Source of the DNA: Micromonospora siamensis
GTDB lineage: Bacteria; Actinomycetota; Actinomycetes; Mycobacteriales; Micromonosporaceae
Assembly: GCF_900090305.1 (NCBI RefSeq)
Contig: NZ_LT607751.1
Span: 5,022,001-5,086,000, forward strand
Reading direction: 5' to 3'
Length of the DNA stretch: 64,000 bases
The notes under the pieces were generated by a model that worked only from the letters and a program-made list of their open reading frames with translations, had not been told where the DNA came from and searched no databases. The translations under genes were made by a program, and so were the position numbers. Of this stretch, positions 34,650 to 43,179 are shown piece by piece. Position 1 is the first letter of the stretch, and each line of letters opens with the position of its first letter.

Positions 34650-36052
34650 CTGGCTGCCTCCAGCTCGTGCAGGGCGCGCTCCACCGCACGCAGGTAGTCG
34701 GCGTGGCCGACCTCGAACCAGTGCCGGCTGCTGTCCTTGACCGTGCCCGAGTAGCGCTCCCCGGCCCGGGCGGCGACCCGCTCGGCGAAGGCGGCGGCCC
34801 GCTCGGGCCGGGCGGACCGGGCCCGCAGCAGCCGGGCGAAGAGCACCGTCTGCCAGTGCGACAGGGTGAAGATCCCCGAGTCGGGCTGCACCAGGCCGGC
34901 CACGGCGAGGGTCGGGTGGCCGGGCACGAACGCGTTGAGCCACAGCCGGGGCCGCCCCTGGCCGCCCTCGTCGCCGAGCAGCGCCGGGTCGAGGAACTCG
35001 AAGCGCGGCAGGTAGCCGGTGGCGAAGACGACCAGCTCCGGGTCGATCGAGCGGCCGTCGGTCAGCTCCACCGTCCGGTCGTGGAACCGGGCGATCTCCG
35101 GCACCGGGGTGATCTCGCCGTGGCCGACGTAGTAGACCAGTTGGCTGTTGGCGATCGGGTGGGTCTCGTAGACCCGGTGGTCCGGCTTCGGCAGCCCGAA
35201 GCGGGTGAGGTCGCCGACGGTGAGCCGCAGCGTCCAGTGGTAGAGCCACTGGCGGACCCGCAGCGGCACCCGCAGCGCCAGCAGGGTGTCGTTGACCTGG
35301 TCGGCCGGGCGGCCCAGGACGTACTTCGGGGCGTACCAGTAGCCGCGCCGGGTGGAGTGCCAGCAGTGCGACGCCTGCTGCGCCGCCTCGACGGCGATGT
35401 CGCAGCCGGTGTTGCCGGCCCCGACCACCAGCACCCGCTTGCCGCGCAGCTGCGCCGGGTCCTTGTAGGACGAGGCGTGCATGACCTCGCCTCGGAACCC
35501 TTCGAGCCCCTCGTAGCGGGGCAGCTTCGGCGACCAGTTGTGTCCGTTGGCGACCACCACGGCGGCGTACCGGGAGGTGCGTTCCGGGCCGTACCCGCCG
35601 GTGCTGCGGGTGGTGACGTCCCAGCGCTCGCCCTCGACCGGCTCGACCCGGACCACCTCGGTGCCGAACCAGATGTGCTGGCGCAGCTCGAAGTGGTCGG
35701 CGTACCGCTCGAAGTAGGAGAGCAGCTGGCTGTGGTGCGGGTAGTCCGGCCAGGAGTCCGGCATCGGGAAGTCGGGGAACTGGGTGAACGGCCGGGACGA
35801 GATCAGGTGCGTGCTCGCGTACACCGGGCTGCGGTCGTGTCGCCAGTTCCACGCGCCGCCGACACCGGTCTCCCGCTCGTAGCAGTCGACGCCGAAGCCG
35901 TGCTCGCGCAGGTTCTTCACCGCGGTCAGGCCGCTGGCGCCGGCGCCGATCACGCAGACGGTGTCGCCGCGGTCGGAGACCGGGCGGCCGTCCCGGGTCG
36001 GGGCGACCGTCGGGTCGGGATCGAGGCGGCCGGGGTCGGTGGAGGAGGGCAC
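34646..36052 (-). CDS. Flavin-containing monooxygenase (FMO/Baeyer-Villiger type)
   Basis: A 468-residue class B flavin monooxygenase. FAD site: VCVIGAGASGLTAVKNLREH; NADPH site: VLVVGAGNTGCDIAVEAAQQ. Between them is the FMO signature FxGxxxHxxxY as FRGEVMHASSYKD, and the C-terminal VFATGYLPRFEF is also typical. These enzymes oxygenate soft nucleophiles or insert oxygen next to ketones using NADPH and O2. The substrate is unknown. GTG at 36052 is preceded by GGAGAT. Its stop overlaps the start of the serine-less hydrolase, suggesting a two-step process. Upstream lies copy 2 of the dispersed repeat, which fills most of the 430-base gap to the next gene. Confidence 0.9.
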   Translation of the reverse strand: MPSSTDPGRLDPDPTVAPTRDGRPVSDRGDTVCVIGAGASGLTAVKNLREHGFGVDCYERETGVGGAWNWRHDRSPVYASTHLISSRPFTQFPDFPMPDSWPDYPHHSQLLSYFERYADHFELRQHIWFGTEVVRVEPVEGERWDVTTRSTGGYGPERTSRYAAVVVANGHNWSPKLPRYEGLEGFRGEVMHASSYKDPAQLRGKRVLVVGAGNTGCDIAVEAAQQASHCWHSTRRGYWYAPKYVLGRPADQVNDTLLALRVPLRVRQWLYHWTLRLTVGDLTRFGLPKPDHRVYETHPIANSQLVYYVGHGEITPVPEIARFHDRTVELTDGRSIDPELVVFATGYLPRFEFLDPALLGDEGGQGRPRLWLNAFVPGHPTLAVAGLVQPDSGIFTLSHWQTVLFARLLRARSARPERAAAFAERVAARAGERYSGTVKDSSRHWFEVGHADYLRAVERALHELEAAR

Positions 36053-36139
36053 CGGTGGACATCTCCTTTGTGCGGCACGCGGGCCGGGTCGGTGCGAAAT
36101 CCTGCCGAGAATGCCCGCCGTTGTCCAGCCTCCCCGGCG

Positions 36140-36380
36140 CGACGGCGCGGTGCGCGTGCTCTTCTGGTAGCGCTGGGTGACCGGCCAGTCGGTCACTCCC
36201 CGTACGCCCACTTCGCCACCGCGACACGGTCCCAGGTGCCGCTTTGCTCTGCTGCCCCCGACGCACCACCGCAATGACCTGCGGTCGGCTAACCGGACGA
36301 CCGCACGACCCACCGACACCCCGGTGACGCTCCGCTACTGATGCGTCGGTGGCAGCAAAGCAAAGGCTGGCGCGGGCAGG
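36140..36380. repeat. Dispersed ~240-bp repeat with inverted arms, copy 2
   Basis: Homologous and co-oriented with 21882-22122. Its arms are longer: 36242-36265 pairs with 36342-36365 over 24 positions with two mismatches. The sequence between the arms begins like copy 1 (CACCACCGC, then ATGACCTGC) and then diverges. It lies between the end of the endonuclease/phosphatase gene and the start of the flavin monooxygenase, the same arrangement relative to flanking genes as copy 1. No gene is seen in it. Confidence 0.8.
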
Positions 36381-36484
36381 GTCGGCCGGGCACCTCAGGT
36401 CACGGCCGGTCACCGCCGCCCGCCGTCACCGCTGGCCGCCGACCAGCCACCGCCCGACCGCTCACCGGCGCGCGACGAGGAGCG

Positions 36485-37189
36485 TCAGTCGGCGGCGGGC
36501 AGCAGCAGGTCGACCAGGATCGGGAAGTGGTCGCTGGCCCGCCGGGTCTGCGGGGTGTCCACCACGTCGTAGTCGACCACGGTGATCCGCGGGTCGACGA
36601 AGAGCGCGTCGATCCGGCGGCGCGGGTTCGCGCACGAGTAGGTGTGCCGGTCCGCGCGGTCCATGGCCACCGCGGTGTCGGTCAGCCCCTCGGCCACGCC
36701 GCGCCAGGCCGGCCCGTCCGGCCCCTCGTTGAGGTCCGCCCCGGCCACCACCGGCAGGGTGGCGGCGGACAGCTCCCGCTTGAAGGCCGCCGCCTGCCCC
36801 GGCCGCTCGGCCGGGTCGGTGGACAGGTGCGACCCGGCCAGCAGGAACCGGGCGCCGCCCACCCGGCACTCGGCGTACGCCGCGCCGCGCAGGTGCCGGC
36901 CCGGGGTGAGCGGGAAGCGCTGGCAGCGGGTCGCGGTCACCCGTACCCGCAGGCTGGTCAGGAGCAGGTTGCCCAGGGAGGGCAGCCCACCGGCGGCGAC
37001 CACCATGCCGAACGACTCGGCCAGCGTGGCGGACTTCTGCCGCCACCGGAACCGGCGCGGCCCCTCCTGCACGATCACCACGTCCGGCTCGGCCGCGCGG
37101 ACCACGGCCGCCAGCGCGGCGGTGTCGTCGCGCTGGGTGTGGATGTTGTACGACACGACGCGCAGCGGCACGCCCCGGTCAGCCGTCAC
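36485..37189 (-). CDS. Endonuclease/exonuclease/phosphatase-family hydrolase
   Basis: A 234-residue EEP-superfamily metal-dependent phosphoesterase. The conserved residues are visible in order: asparagine in RVVSYNIHTQRDD, glutamate in VVIVQEGPRRF, histidine in LLAGSHLSTDP, the DxN motif in VVAGADLNEGPDG, and the closing SDHFPILVDL. Members act on DNA, phosphoinositides, sphingomyelin or nucleotides, so the substrate is open. No signal peptide is present, suggesting a cytoplasmic role. GTG at 37189 begins 11 bases after the glucokinase stop, so the pair is likely an operon. An in-frame ATG at 37237 would overlap the glucokinase end. Confidence 0.85.
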   Translation of the reverse strand: MTADRGVPLRVVSYNIHTQRDDTAALAAVVRAAEPDVVIVQEGPRRFRWRQKSATLAESFGMVVAAGGLPSLGNLLLTSLRVRVTATRCQRFPLTPGRHLRGAAYAECRVGGARFLLAGSHLSTDPAERPGQAAAFKRELSAATLPVVAGADLNEGPDGPAWRGVAEGLTDTAVAMDRADRHTYSCANPRRRIDALFVDPRITVVDYDVVDTPQTRRASDHFPILVDLLLPAAD

Positions 37190-37199
37190 CCCGCCCGCC

Positions 37200-38147
37200 T
37201 CAGATCCGGCGGGCCAGGTCGGCGGCGCCGATGACACCGGCGCTGTTGCCCAGCTCGGCCGGGCGGATCTCGGCGACCGGCAGCCGGCTGCGCTGGGCCA
37301 GCGCGTCCCGGTACGACCGGCGGGTCGGGCCCATCAGCAGGTCACCGGCCTCGACCACGCCGCCGCCGACGACCAGCACCTGCGGGTCGAGGATCTGCGC
37401 CATGTCGGCCAGGCTGGTGCCGAGCCAGCGGCCGACCTGGGCGAACGCCTCGGCGGAGACCGGGTCGCCGCCCTGAGCCGCGGCGGTCACCATCGGACCG
37501 GTGACCGCGTCGGCCTCGCCGCCGGCGAGTTCGAGCAGGGCGGTGGCGCGGTGCGGCTCCTGCCGGGCGGCGGCCCGGGCGAAGCGGACCAGCGCGCTGC
37601 CGCTGGCGTACTGCTCGATGCAGCCGAGCCGGCCGCAGCCGCACTGGTGGCCGTCCGGGACGGTCAGCATGTGGCCCAGCTCGGCGGCGATGCCGTTGGC
37701 GCCGCGGACCAGCTCGCCGCCGAGCACGATCCCGCCGCCCACGCCGGTGCCGATGGTGAACATGACCATCGAGTCGTCGGCGTCGCGGGCCGCGCCGTGC
37801 CGGAACTCGGCCCAGGCCGCCACGTTGCCGTCGTTCTCGACGATCACCGGCTTGCCGACGGCGGCGCTCACGTAGTCGCGCAGCGGCTCGTCCCGCCAGG
37901 CCAGGTTCGGCGCGAACAGCACGGTGGAGCGGCTGGCGTCGATCCAGCCGGCGGCGCCGATGCCGACCGCGTCGACGGTGTGCCCGGCGGCCAGCTCGGT
38001 GACGACCTCGATGATGACGTCGCGGGTCTTTCCGACGTCATCCGCGGGGGTGTCCCGCCGGACCTGCACGAGAACCTTGCCGGCGTCGTCAACGACACCG
38101 CCGGCCACCTTCGTGCCACCGACGTCGACTCCGATGGTCAGCGTCAC
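37200..38147 (-). CDS. glkA: ROK-family glucokinase
   Basis: A 315-residue ROK sugar kinase that phosphorylates glucose. The phosphate loop is LTIGVDVGGTKVAGGVVD, the catalytic aspartate is in VIVENDGNVAAWAEF, and the ROK zinc motif CxCGxxGCxE reads CGCGRLGCIEQY. FTIGTGVGGGIVLGGEL and ELGHMLTV are further family marks. In Streptomyces the equivalent GlkA mediates carbon repression as well as glycolysis; the same role here is inferred. GTG at 38147 follows GGGGAG. Downstream is the EEP hydrolase; upstream, 73 bases away, the hypothetical protein with a CPVC motif. Confidence 0.93.
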   Translation of the reverse strand: MTLTIGVDVGGTKVAGGVVDDAGKVLVQVRRDTPADDVGKTRDVIIEVVTELAAGHTVDAVGIGAAGWIDASRSTVLFAPNLAWRDEPLRDYVSAAVGKPVIVENDGNVAAWAEFRHGAARDADDSMVMFTIGTGVGGGIVLGGELVRGANGIAAELGHMLTVPDGHQCGCGRLGCIEQYASGSALVRFARAAARQEPHRATALLELAGGEADAVTGPMVTAAAQGGDPVSAEAFAQVGRWLGTSLADMAQILDPQVLVVGGGVVEAGDLLMGPTRRSYRDALAQRSRLPVAEIRPAELGNSAGVIGAADLARRI

Positions 38148-38220
38148 CGCTGCCACTCCCCTCTGCTGTGCTGCCCGGCATCGGCCGAACCGGCCGTGCG
38201 ATGCCCGGGATGTCCGGTGG

Positions 38221-38982
38221 TCAGGCCCCGTCGCCTGCTGCGTCCCCGCCCACCTCGCCGGACGCCCGCGACGCGGGCACCACGGGACGGCCGGCCGGCG
38301 ACCGGATCGGTTCCGGCTCGTCCGGCCCGGCACCATCGGCGGGCTGCGACAACTCCGGCTCGGCGGGGCTGACGCCACGCCACGACCCGGAGCCGTCGTC
38401 GGCACCCGGATCGGCCGCGCCCTCCCCCCGGGTGGCGGCGGACCACACGTCCTGCTCGGGTGCCGGCTGAGAATCATGCCCGGTCCGGGTGGCCTCGCGC
38501 CACACGTGGTCGCCGCCGGGGCCTCCCGCCCGGGGTCCGGGGTCCGACGCCGCCGCCCCGGCGTGGTCACCGGCGGTGGGCGCGGCGGCACGGTTGGTGG
38601 CCGACTCGGCGCCGGGCTGGGCGAAGGCGCGCAACAGGCTGGCCACTCCGGCGGCCAGGTCGCCCGCCCCGGTGGCGAGCCGCTCGGCGAATTCCGGATC
38701 AGGGTCGCGCAACGCGGCGATACCGCGACAGACGGGGCAGATGCAGCATTCGGGGGCGCCGGTGGCGAAACCGCTCCCAGCCTCGCGACCGGGGCGCGGA
38801 GCGCCGCTCCCGGCGGAGAACCGGTCACCGGTGTGACCGAGCACACCCGAGAGGATCCCACCGAGCGGACCAAAAGCGCCGCCGGCCGGACCCGCCGCGG
38901 CGGCCAGCCGCGTGGTGGCCAGCAGCGCGGCGACCAGACGTTCCGCCTCTTCCCGGGCCGAACCCGGCTCCGTACCTGCCAT
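38221..38982 (-). CDS. Hypothetical protein with CxCPVC motif, DUF5304-like
   Basis: A 253-residue protein. The first 60 residues form an Ala-rich amphipathic segment (AREEAERLVAALLATTRLAA). A conserved core follows, with ECCICPVCRGIAALRDPDPE and a helical LASGV-type stretch; the CxCPVC pattern could bind a metal. The last 120 residues are Pro/Gly/Asp-rich and contain repeated VWREAT/VWSAAT-like units, probably disordered. The core and its place next to glucokinase and an SRPBCC protein recall the actinobacterial DUF5304 family, which has no known function. ATG at 38982 follows AGAGGAGCC. It lies 43 bases downstream of the SRPBCC gene. Confidence 0.72.
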   Translation of the reverse strand: MAGTEPGSAREEAERLVAALLATTRLAAAAGPAGGAFGPLGGILSGVLGHTGDRFSAGSGAPRPGREAGSGFATGAPECCICPVCRGIAALRDPDPEFAERLATGAGDLAAGVASLLRAFAQPGAESATNRAAAPTAGDHAGAAASDPGPRAGGPGGDHVWREATRTGHDSQPAPEQDVWSAATRGEGAADPGADDGSGSWRGVSPAEPELSQPADGAGPDEPEPIRSPAGRPVVPASRASGEVGGDAAGDGA

Positions 38983-39025
38983 CGTCGGCTCCTCTACCGT
39001 GGCGACCGGGCCGCCGGTGGTCGGG

Positions 39026-39481
39026 TCAGTGTGCCGCACCGGGTGTCTCTACCCGGCGCTTGAGCTGCTTCAACGCGGTATCCATGATCATCTTCTCGGC
39101 CTTGCGCCGAAACATGCCGAGCATGCCCACCGCCAACTCCACCTCGAGGGTGTAGGTCACCGTGGTGCTGCCGTCCGGGTTGCCCACCAGGTCGTACGAC
39201 CCGCGCTGCGAGCGCTGCATCTTCGACGGCGCGACCAGGTGCCACTCGATGCGGGACAGGTCCTCGGCGTACTCGTAGGCCAGGACGTACTCGTCGGCCA
39301 TCACGCCGGCGTCGATCGTGAACCGGACCTGGCTGGCATAGCCGTCCTCGTACTCCTCGACCACCTCGGTGTCGCGGACCGCCTCGGTCCACTCGGGGTA
39401 GCTCGGGAAGTCGCAGATGACCGCCGCCACCCGGTCCGGTGACGCGCCGATGACGATCGACTGGGTGGAGGTGTCCGCCAT
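39026..39481 (-). CDS. SRPBCC/polyketide cyclase-like lipid-binding protein (Rv2185c-like)
   Basis: A 151-residue START-like hot-dog/helix-grip protein. It begins DTSTQSIVIGASPDRVAAVI, contains VICDFPSYPEWTEAV and VRFTIDAGVMADEYVLAYEY, and ends with the long C-terminal helix (GMFRRKAEKMIMDTALKQLK). This is the SRPBCC type found in M. tuberculosis as Rv2185c, near fadD15. Such proteins bind lipids or hydrophobic ligands; enzymatic function is not implied. ATG at 39481 is preceded by TAGCCT ending 6 bases upstream, so it is probably leaderless. It is divergent from the fadD15 gene, a possible functional partner. Confidence 0.87.
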   Translation of the reverse strand: MADTSTQSIVIGASPDRVAAVICDFPSYPEWTEAVRDTEVVEEYEDGYASQVRFTIDAGVMADEYVLAYEYAEDLSRIEWHLVAPSKMQRSQRGSYDLVGNPDGSTTVTYTLEVELAVGMLGMFRRKAEKMIMDTALKQLKRRVETPGAAH

Positions 39482-39487
39482 GGGGGG

Positions 39488-39493
39488 AGGCTA
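39488..39493 (-). promoter_or_regulatory. -10 element of a leaderless SRPBCC gene promoter
   Basis: On the minus strand TAGCCT, six cytosines, then the ATG at 39481. There is no ribosome binding site. Confidence 0.55.
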
Positions 39494-39654
39494 CCCGGCG
39501 GCGGGCGTACCCGCCCCGCTCCACCCCCGGGCGCGGGTGTGTCCCAGCAGTCGGGCGGGCAACCTGGCTGTCAGCGCCGCCGGAGCGGGCGGGTAGGTTT
39601 CGACAGAGCCGACCCAGCGGCCGGCCCGGCCAGTGCGAGCACGAGGGAGTGCAG

Positions 39655-41463
39655 GTGCGCGAGTTCTCCGTTCCGCCGATCGTCACCGTCGGCGACGCGG
39701 CAAACCTGACCGACCCGGTCTGGGACAACGCCGAGGCGGCACCGGACGCGGTGCAGTTCGTCCGACCGGTCCGCACCGGCGAGGCGGGCACGAGCTGGGT
39801 GGACGTGACCTGCCGGCAGTTCCGCGACGAGGTCGTCGCGGTGGCCCGCGGGCTGGTCGCCTCGGGCATCGGCCCCGGCGACCGGGTCGCGCTGATGAGC
39901 CGTACCCGCTACGAGTGGACCCTGCTCGACTACGCCATCTGGGCGGCCGGCGCGGTGACCGTGCCGATCTACGAGACCTCCAGCGCCGAGCAGGCCGCCT
40001 GGATCCTGGCCGACTCCGGCGCCACCGCCGTGGTCGTCGAGACCACCGCCCACGCCGCGCTGGTGGCCGGCGTCCGCGACCGGCTGCCCGAGCTGCGTCA
40101 CGTCTGGCAGATCGACCTGGGCGCGGTGGACGAGCTGGTCGCCGCCGGCGGATCGATCGACCAGGCCGACATCGAGGTACGCCGCACGAGCGTCCGGGCC
40201 GCCGACGTCGCCACGATCATCTACACCAGCGGCACCACCGGCCGGCCCAAGGGCTGCGTGCTGACCCACCGCAACATGTACGCCGACATCGCCAACGCGG
40301 TGCCGGTGCTGCCCAACCTGTTCAGCCCCGGCGCGTCGACGCTGCTGTTCCTGCCGCTGGCGCACGCCTTCGCCCGGCTCATCCAGATCGGCGTGGTGCA
40401 GGCCCGGGCCACCATGCGGCACTGCGCGGACACCAAGGACCTGGTCGGCGAGCTCCAGGAGTTCAAGCCGACGTTCGTGCTCTCCGTACCCCGGGTCTTC
40501 GAGAAGGTCTACAACGGCGCCCGGCAGAAGGCCGAGGCGGACGGCAAGGGCAAGATCTTCGACCGGGCCGAGAAGGTGGCGATCGCGTACAGCGAGGCGC
40601 TGGAGACCGCCGACGGTCCGGGCCTGGCCCTGCGCGCCCAGCACGCCCTCTTCGACCGGCTGGTCTACCGCAAGCTGCGCGCCGCCCTCGGCGGCCGCTG
40701 CCGCGACGCGATCTCCGGTGGCGCCCCGCTCGGCGCCCGGCTCGGGCACTTCTTCCGCGGCATCGGCGTGACCATCTGCGAGGGCTACGGCCTCACCGAG
40801 ACCTCCCCGGCCGTCGCCGCCAACCTGCCCACCGGCACCAAGGTCGGCACGGTCGGCCGGCCGCTGCCCGGGGTGACCGTGCGGATCGCCGACGACGGCG
40901 AGATCCTGATCTCCGGTGACGTGGTCTTCGAGGGGTACTGGAACAACGAGTCCGCCACCGCCGAGGCGCTGGACGCCGGCTGGTTCCACACCGGCGACCT
41001 GGGGCAGCTCGACGACGACGGCTACCTCAGCATCACCGGGCGCAAGAAGGAGATCATCGTGACGGCCGGCGGCAAGAACGTCGCCCCGGCCGTGCTGGAG
41101 GACCAGGTGCGGGCGCACCCGCTGGTCAGCCAGTGCCTGGTGGTCGGCGACCGGCAGCCGTTCATCGCCGCGCTGGTCACCGTCGACGAGGAGGCGCTGC
41201 CGAAGTGGCTGGCCGCGCACGGCCGGCAGGAGACCACCGCCGTGGCCGAGCTGCGCGACGACGAGGCGCTGCGGGCCGAGATCCAGGGCGCGGTCGACCT
41301 GGCCAACCAGTCGGTCTCCAAGGCCGAGGCGATCAAGGTGTTCCGGATCCTCCCGCAGGACTTCACCGAGGCCACCGGCGAGCTGACCCCGTCGCTGAAG
41401 GTCAAGCGGCAGGTCGTACACAAGACGTACGCGGCGGAGATCGCCGACATCTACCGCGGCTGA
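39655..41463 (+). CDS. fadD15: Long-chain fatty acyl-CoA synthetase (FadD15-like)
   Basis: A 602-residue AMP-forming acyl-CoA ligase that activates fatty acids. The P-loop motif is TIIYTSGTTGRPKGCVLTHR, the ATP/AMP motif is GYGLTETSP, and the C-terminal hinge has WFHTGDLGQLDDDGYLSITG followed by RKKEIIVTAGGKNVAP. This long-chain type with the DLGQLD linker corresponds to mycobacterial FadD15 (Rv2187), which lies next to pimB' there. GTG at 39655 is preceded by GAGGGAG; a GTG two codons earlier lies inside the ribosome binding site and is less likely. It is divergent from the SRPBCC gene and followed 14 bases later by the histidine kinase, which has its own -10-like hexamer. Confidence 0.93.
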   Translation: MREFSVPPIVTVGDAANLTDPVWDNAEAAPDAVQFVRPVRTGEAGTSWVDVTCRQFRDEVVAVARGLVASGIGPGDRVALMSRTRYEWTLLDYAIWAAGAVTVPIYETSSAEQAAWILADSGATAVVVETTAHAALVAGVRDRLPELRHVWQIDLGAVDELVAAGGSIDQADIEVRRTSVRAADVATIIYTSGTTGRPKGCVLTHRNMYADIANAVPVLPNLFSPGASTLLFLPLAHAFARLIQIGVVQARATMRHCADTKDLVGELQEFKPTFVLSVPRVFEKVYNGARQKAEADGKGKIFDRAEKVAIAYSEALETADGPGLALRAQHALFDRLVYRKLRAALGGRCRDAISGGAPLGARLGHFFRGIGVTICEGYGLTETSPAVAANLPTGTKVGTVGRPLPGVTVRIADDGEILISGDVVFEGYWNNESATAEALDAGWFHTGDLGQLDDDGYLSITGRKKEIIVTAGGKNVAPAVLEDQVRAHPLVSQCLVVGDRQPFIAALVTVDEEALPKWLAAHGRQETTAVAELRDDEALRAEIQGAVDLANQSVSKAEAIKVFRILPQDFTEATGELTPSLKVKRQVVHKTYAAEIADIYRG

Positions 41464-41464
41464 C

Positions 41465-41470
41465 TACGAT
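41465..41470 (+). promoter_or_regulatory. -10 element of a leaderless histidine kinase promoter
   Basis: TACGAT, 7 bases, then the GTG at 41478; it sits directly after the fadD15 stop. Confidence 0.45.
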
Positions 41471-41477
41471 CCGTCAC

Positions 41478-43172
41478 GTGCCCGCCTCGACACCCAGCCG
41501 ACCCCTGACCCATCCCCTCGCCGCGATCGCGCGGCTGGTGATGCTCGCCCTGGTCGCCCTGCTGACCTACGTCGCCACCCGCGACCCCGCCCAGCTCTGG
41601 TGGATCGCCCTGCTCGCGGTCGCCGGGCTGCCCGCCCTGCTGGCCCCCCAGCACCGGCTGCTCGGCCCGCTCAGCCGGGTCGCCGAGGTGGTGGTCCTCG
41701 GCCTGGCCGCCAGCCAGGTCGCGGCCGTCGCCGACATCGGCGGCCCGGTCGAGGGGCTCGGCGCGTCCGCCGTGCTGCCCTACCTGGCCGTGCCGGTGAC
41801 GGTGACCGCGCTGCGCCGGCACTTCCGGGAGGGTGCCGGCCTGCTCGCGGTCACCGCGCTGACCCTGCTGGTCAGCGGCGCGCTCACCCACGTCGACGGG
41901 GGCCGTCAGCTGGCCCAGCCCGGCTACCTGGCGGTCTGCGCGCAGTGGCTGGTCCTGGCCGGCCTCGGCCTCTACGCGGCCAGCAGCCTGCACCAGGTGA
42001 TGCGGGTCCGCGGCGAGGGCAAGCCCCAGCCGTACGCCGAGGCGACCCGGCTGCTGACCCAGCTGCGTACGGTCGCCCGGCAGCTGCCCGGCGCCACCCT
42101 GGACCCGGGCGGCATCTCCGAGCACCTGCTGGAGGAGCTGCGGCTGGCGGCCCCCACCGACCGGGGCGCGGTGCTGTCGGCCAGCGGCGGCGGCCGGCTG
42201 GTGGTGCTCGCCCAGATCGGCGCCGACCGGGTCGACTGGGAGACCACGCTGGACGCCGACTCGGCCATCGCCGACGCCTGGGCCAGCCAGCAGCCGCACA
42301 CCTCGGCCCGCTCGCAGGCTCGCTCGCACCGCGGCGGAGACGTCTCCGCGCTGATCGTGCCGCTGGTGGCCGGGGTGCGGACGGTCGGCCTGGTGGTGCT
42401 GGAGTCCGACACCGCGCAGGCGTACCCGGCGCCGGTGATGTCCCGGGTGACCGCGCTGACCGGCCCGGCCGCGCTGCGGCTGGAGGCGGCGCTGCTCTTC
42501 GACGAGGTGCGCTCGCTGGCCACCAACGAGGAGCGGCAGCGGCTGGCCCGGGAGATCCACGACGGGGTCGCCCAGGAGCTGGTGATGGTCGGCTACGGCA
42601 TCGACAACGCGCTGGCGTACGTCGACGAGGACCCGAAGGAGACCGCCGAGGCGCTGCGCCTGCTGCGCCAGGAGGTGACCCGGGTGATCACCGAGCTGCG
42701 ACTGAGCCTGTTCGAGCTGCGCAGCGAGGTGGACCGGCACGGCGGGCTGGCCGCCGCGATCGCCGAGTACGCCCGGACCGTCGGCGCCTCCGGCGGGCTG
42801 CGGGTGCACCTGTCGCTGGACGAGTCGACGGCGCGGCTGCCCGCCGCCACGGAGGCCGAGCTGCTGCGCATCGCGCAGGAGGCGGTGACCAACGCCCGCA
42901 AGCACGCCGGCGCGTCGAACCTCTGGGTCACCTGTGAGGTGGACCCCCCGTACGCGCAGATCGAAGTGTCGGATGACGGTCACGGCATCGGTGACCAGCG
43001 CCCGGACGGGCACTATGGTCTTGCGATCATGGCGGAGAGGGCGGAACGTATCCGGGGCCGGTTGGAGATCAGGCCGCGGCGACCCAGCGGCACGACGGTG
43101 GCCGTGGTGGTCGGCTCCTCGCCCCGGCGCGATAAGGTGCGCGGCAGCGCCGCAGCAGCAGAAGGGGAGTAA
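41478..43172 (+). CDS. NarL-type sensor histidine kinase with GAF domain
   Basis: A 564-residue membrane histidine kinase. Residues about 15-175 contain five or six membrane helices. A GAF-like domain follows (about 200-345; APTDRGAVLSASGGGRLVVL, VSALIVPLVAGVRTVGLVVL). The HisKA_3 phosphoacceptor is in RLAREIHDGVAQELVMVGYG, and the HATPase domain has LLRIAQEAVTNARKHAGAS and VSDDGHGIGDQ. The stimulus is unknown; the GAF domain suggests a small molecule. GTG at 41478 fits the leaderless pattern. The response regulator gene starts 7 bases after the stop, forming a clear two-component pair. Confidence 0.93.
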   Translation: MPASTPSRPLTHPLAAIARLVMLALVALLTYVATRDPAQLWWIALLAVAGLPALLAPQHRLLGPLSRVAEVVVLGLAASQVAAVADIGGPVEGLGASAVLPYLAVPVTVTALRRHFREGAGLLAVTALTLLVSGALTHVDGGRQLAQPGYLAVCAQWLVLAGLGLYAASSLHQVMRVRGEGKPQPYAEATRLLTQLRTVARQLPGATLDPGGISEHLLEELRLAAPTDRGAVLSASGGGRLVVLAQIGADRVDWETTLDADSAIADAWASQQPHTSARSQARSHRGGDVSALIVPLVAGVRTVGLVVLESDTAQAYPAPVMSRVTALTGPAALRLEAALLFDEVRSLATNEERQRLAREIHDGVAQELVMVGYGIDNALAYVDEDPKETAEALRLLRQEVTRVITELRLSLFELRSEVDRHGGLAAAIAEYARTVGASGGLRVHLSLDESTARLPAATEAELLRIAQEAVTNARKHAGASNLWVTCEVDPPYAQIEVSDDGHGIGDQRPDGHYGLAIMAERAERIRGRLEIRPRRPSGTTVAVVVGSSPRRDKVRGSAAAAEGE

Positions 43173-43179
43173 CCCGAGG

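Noticed and set aside
36121..36484. A small gene in the 430-base gap downstream of the endonuclease/phosphatase gene
   Set aside because: Open frames here lack ribosome binding sites and are not conserved between the two repeat copies.
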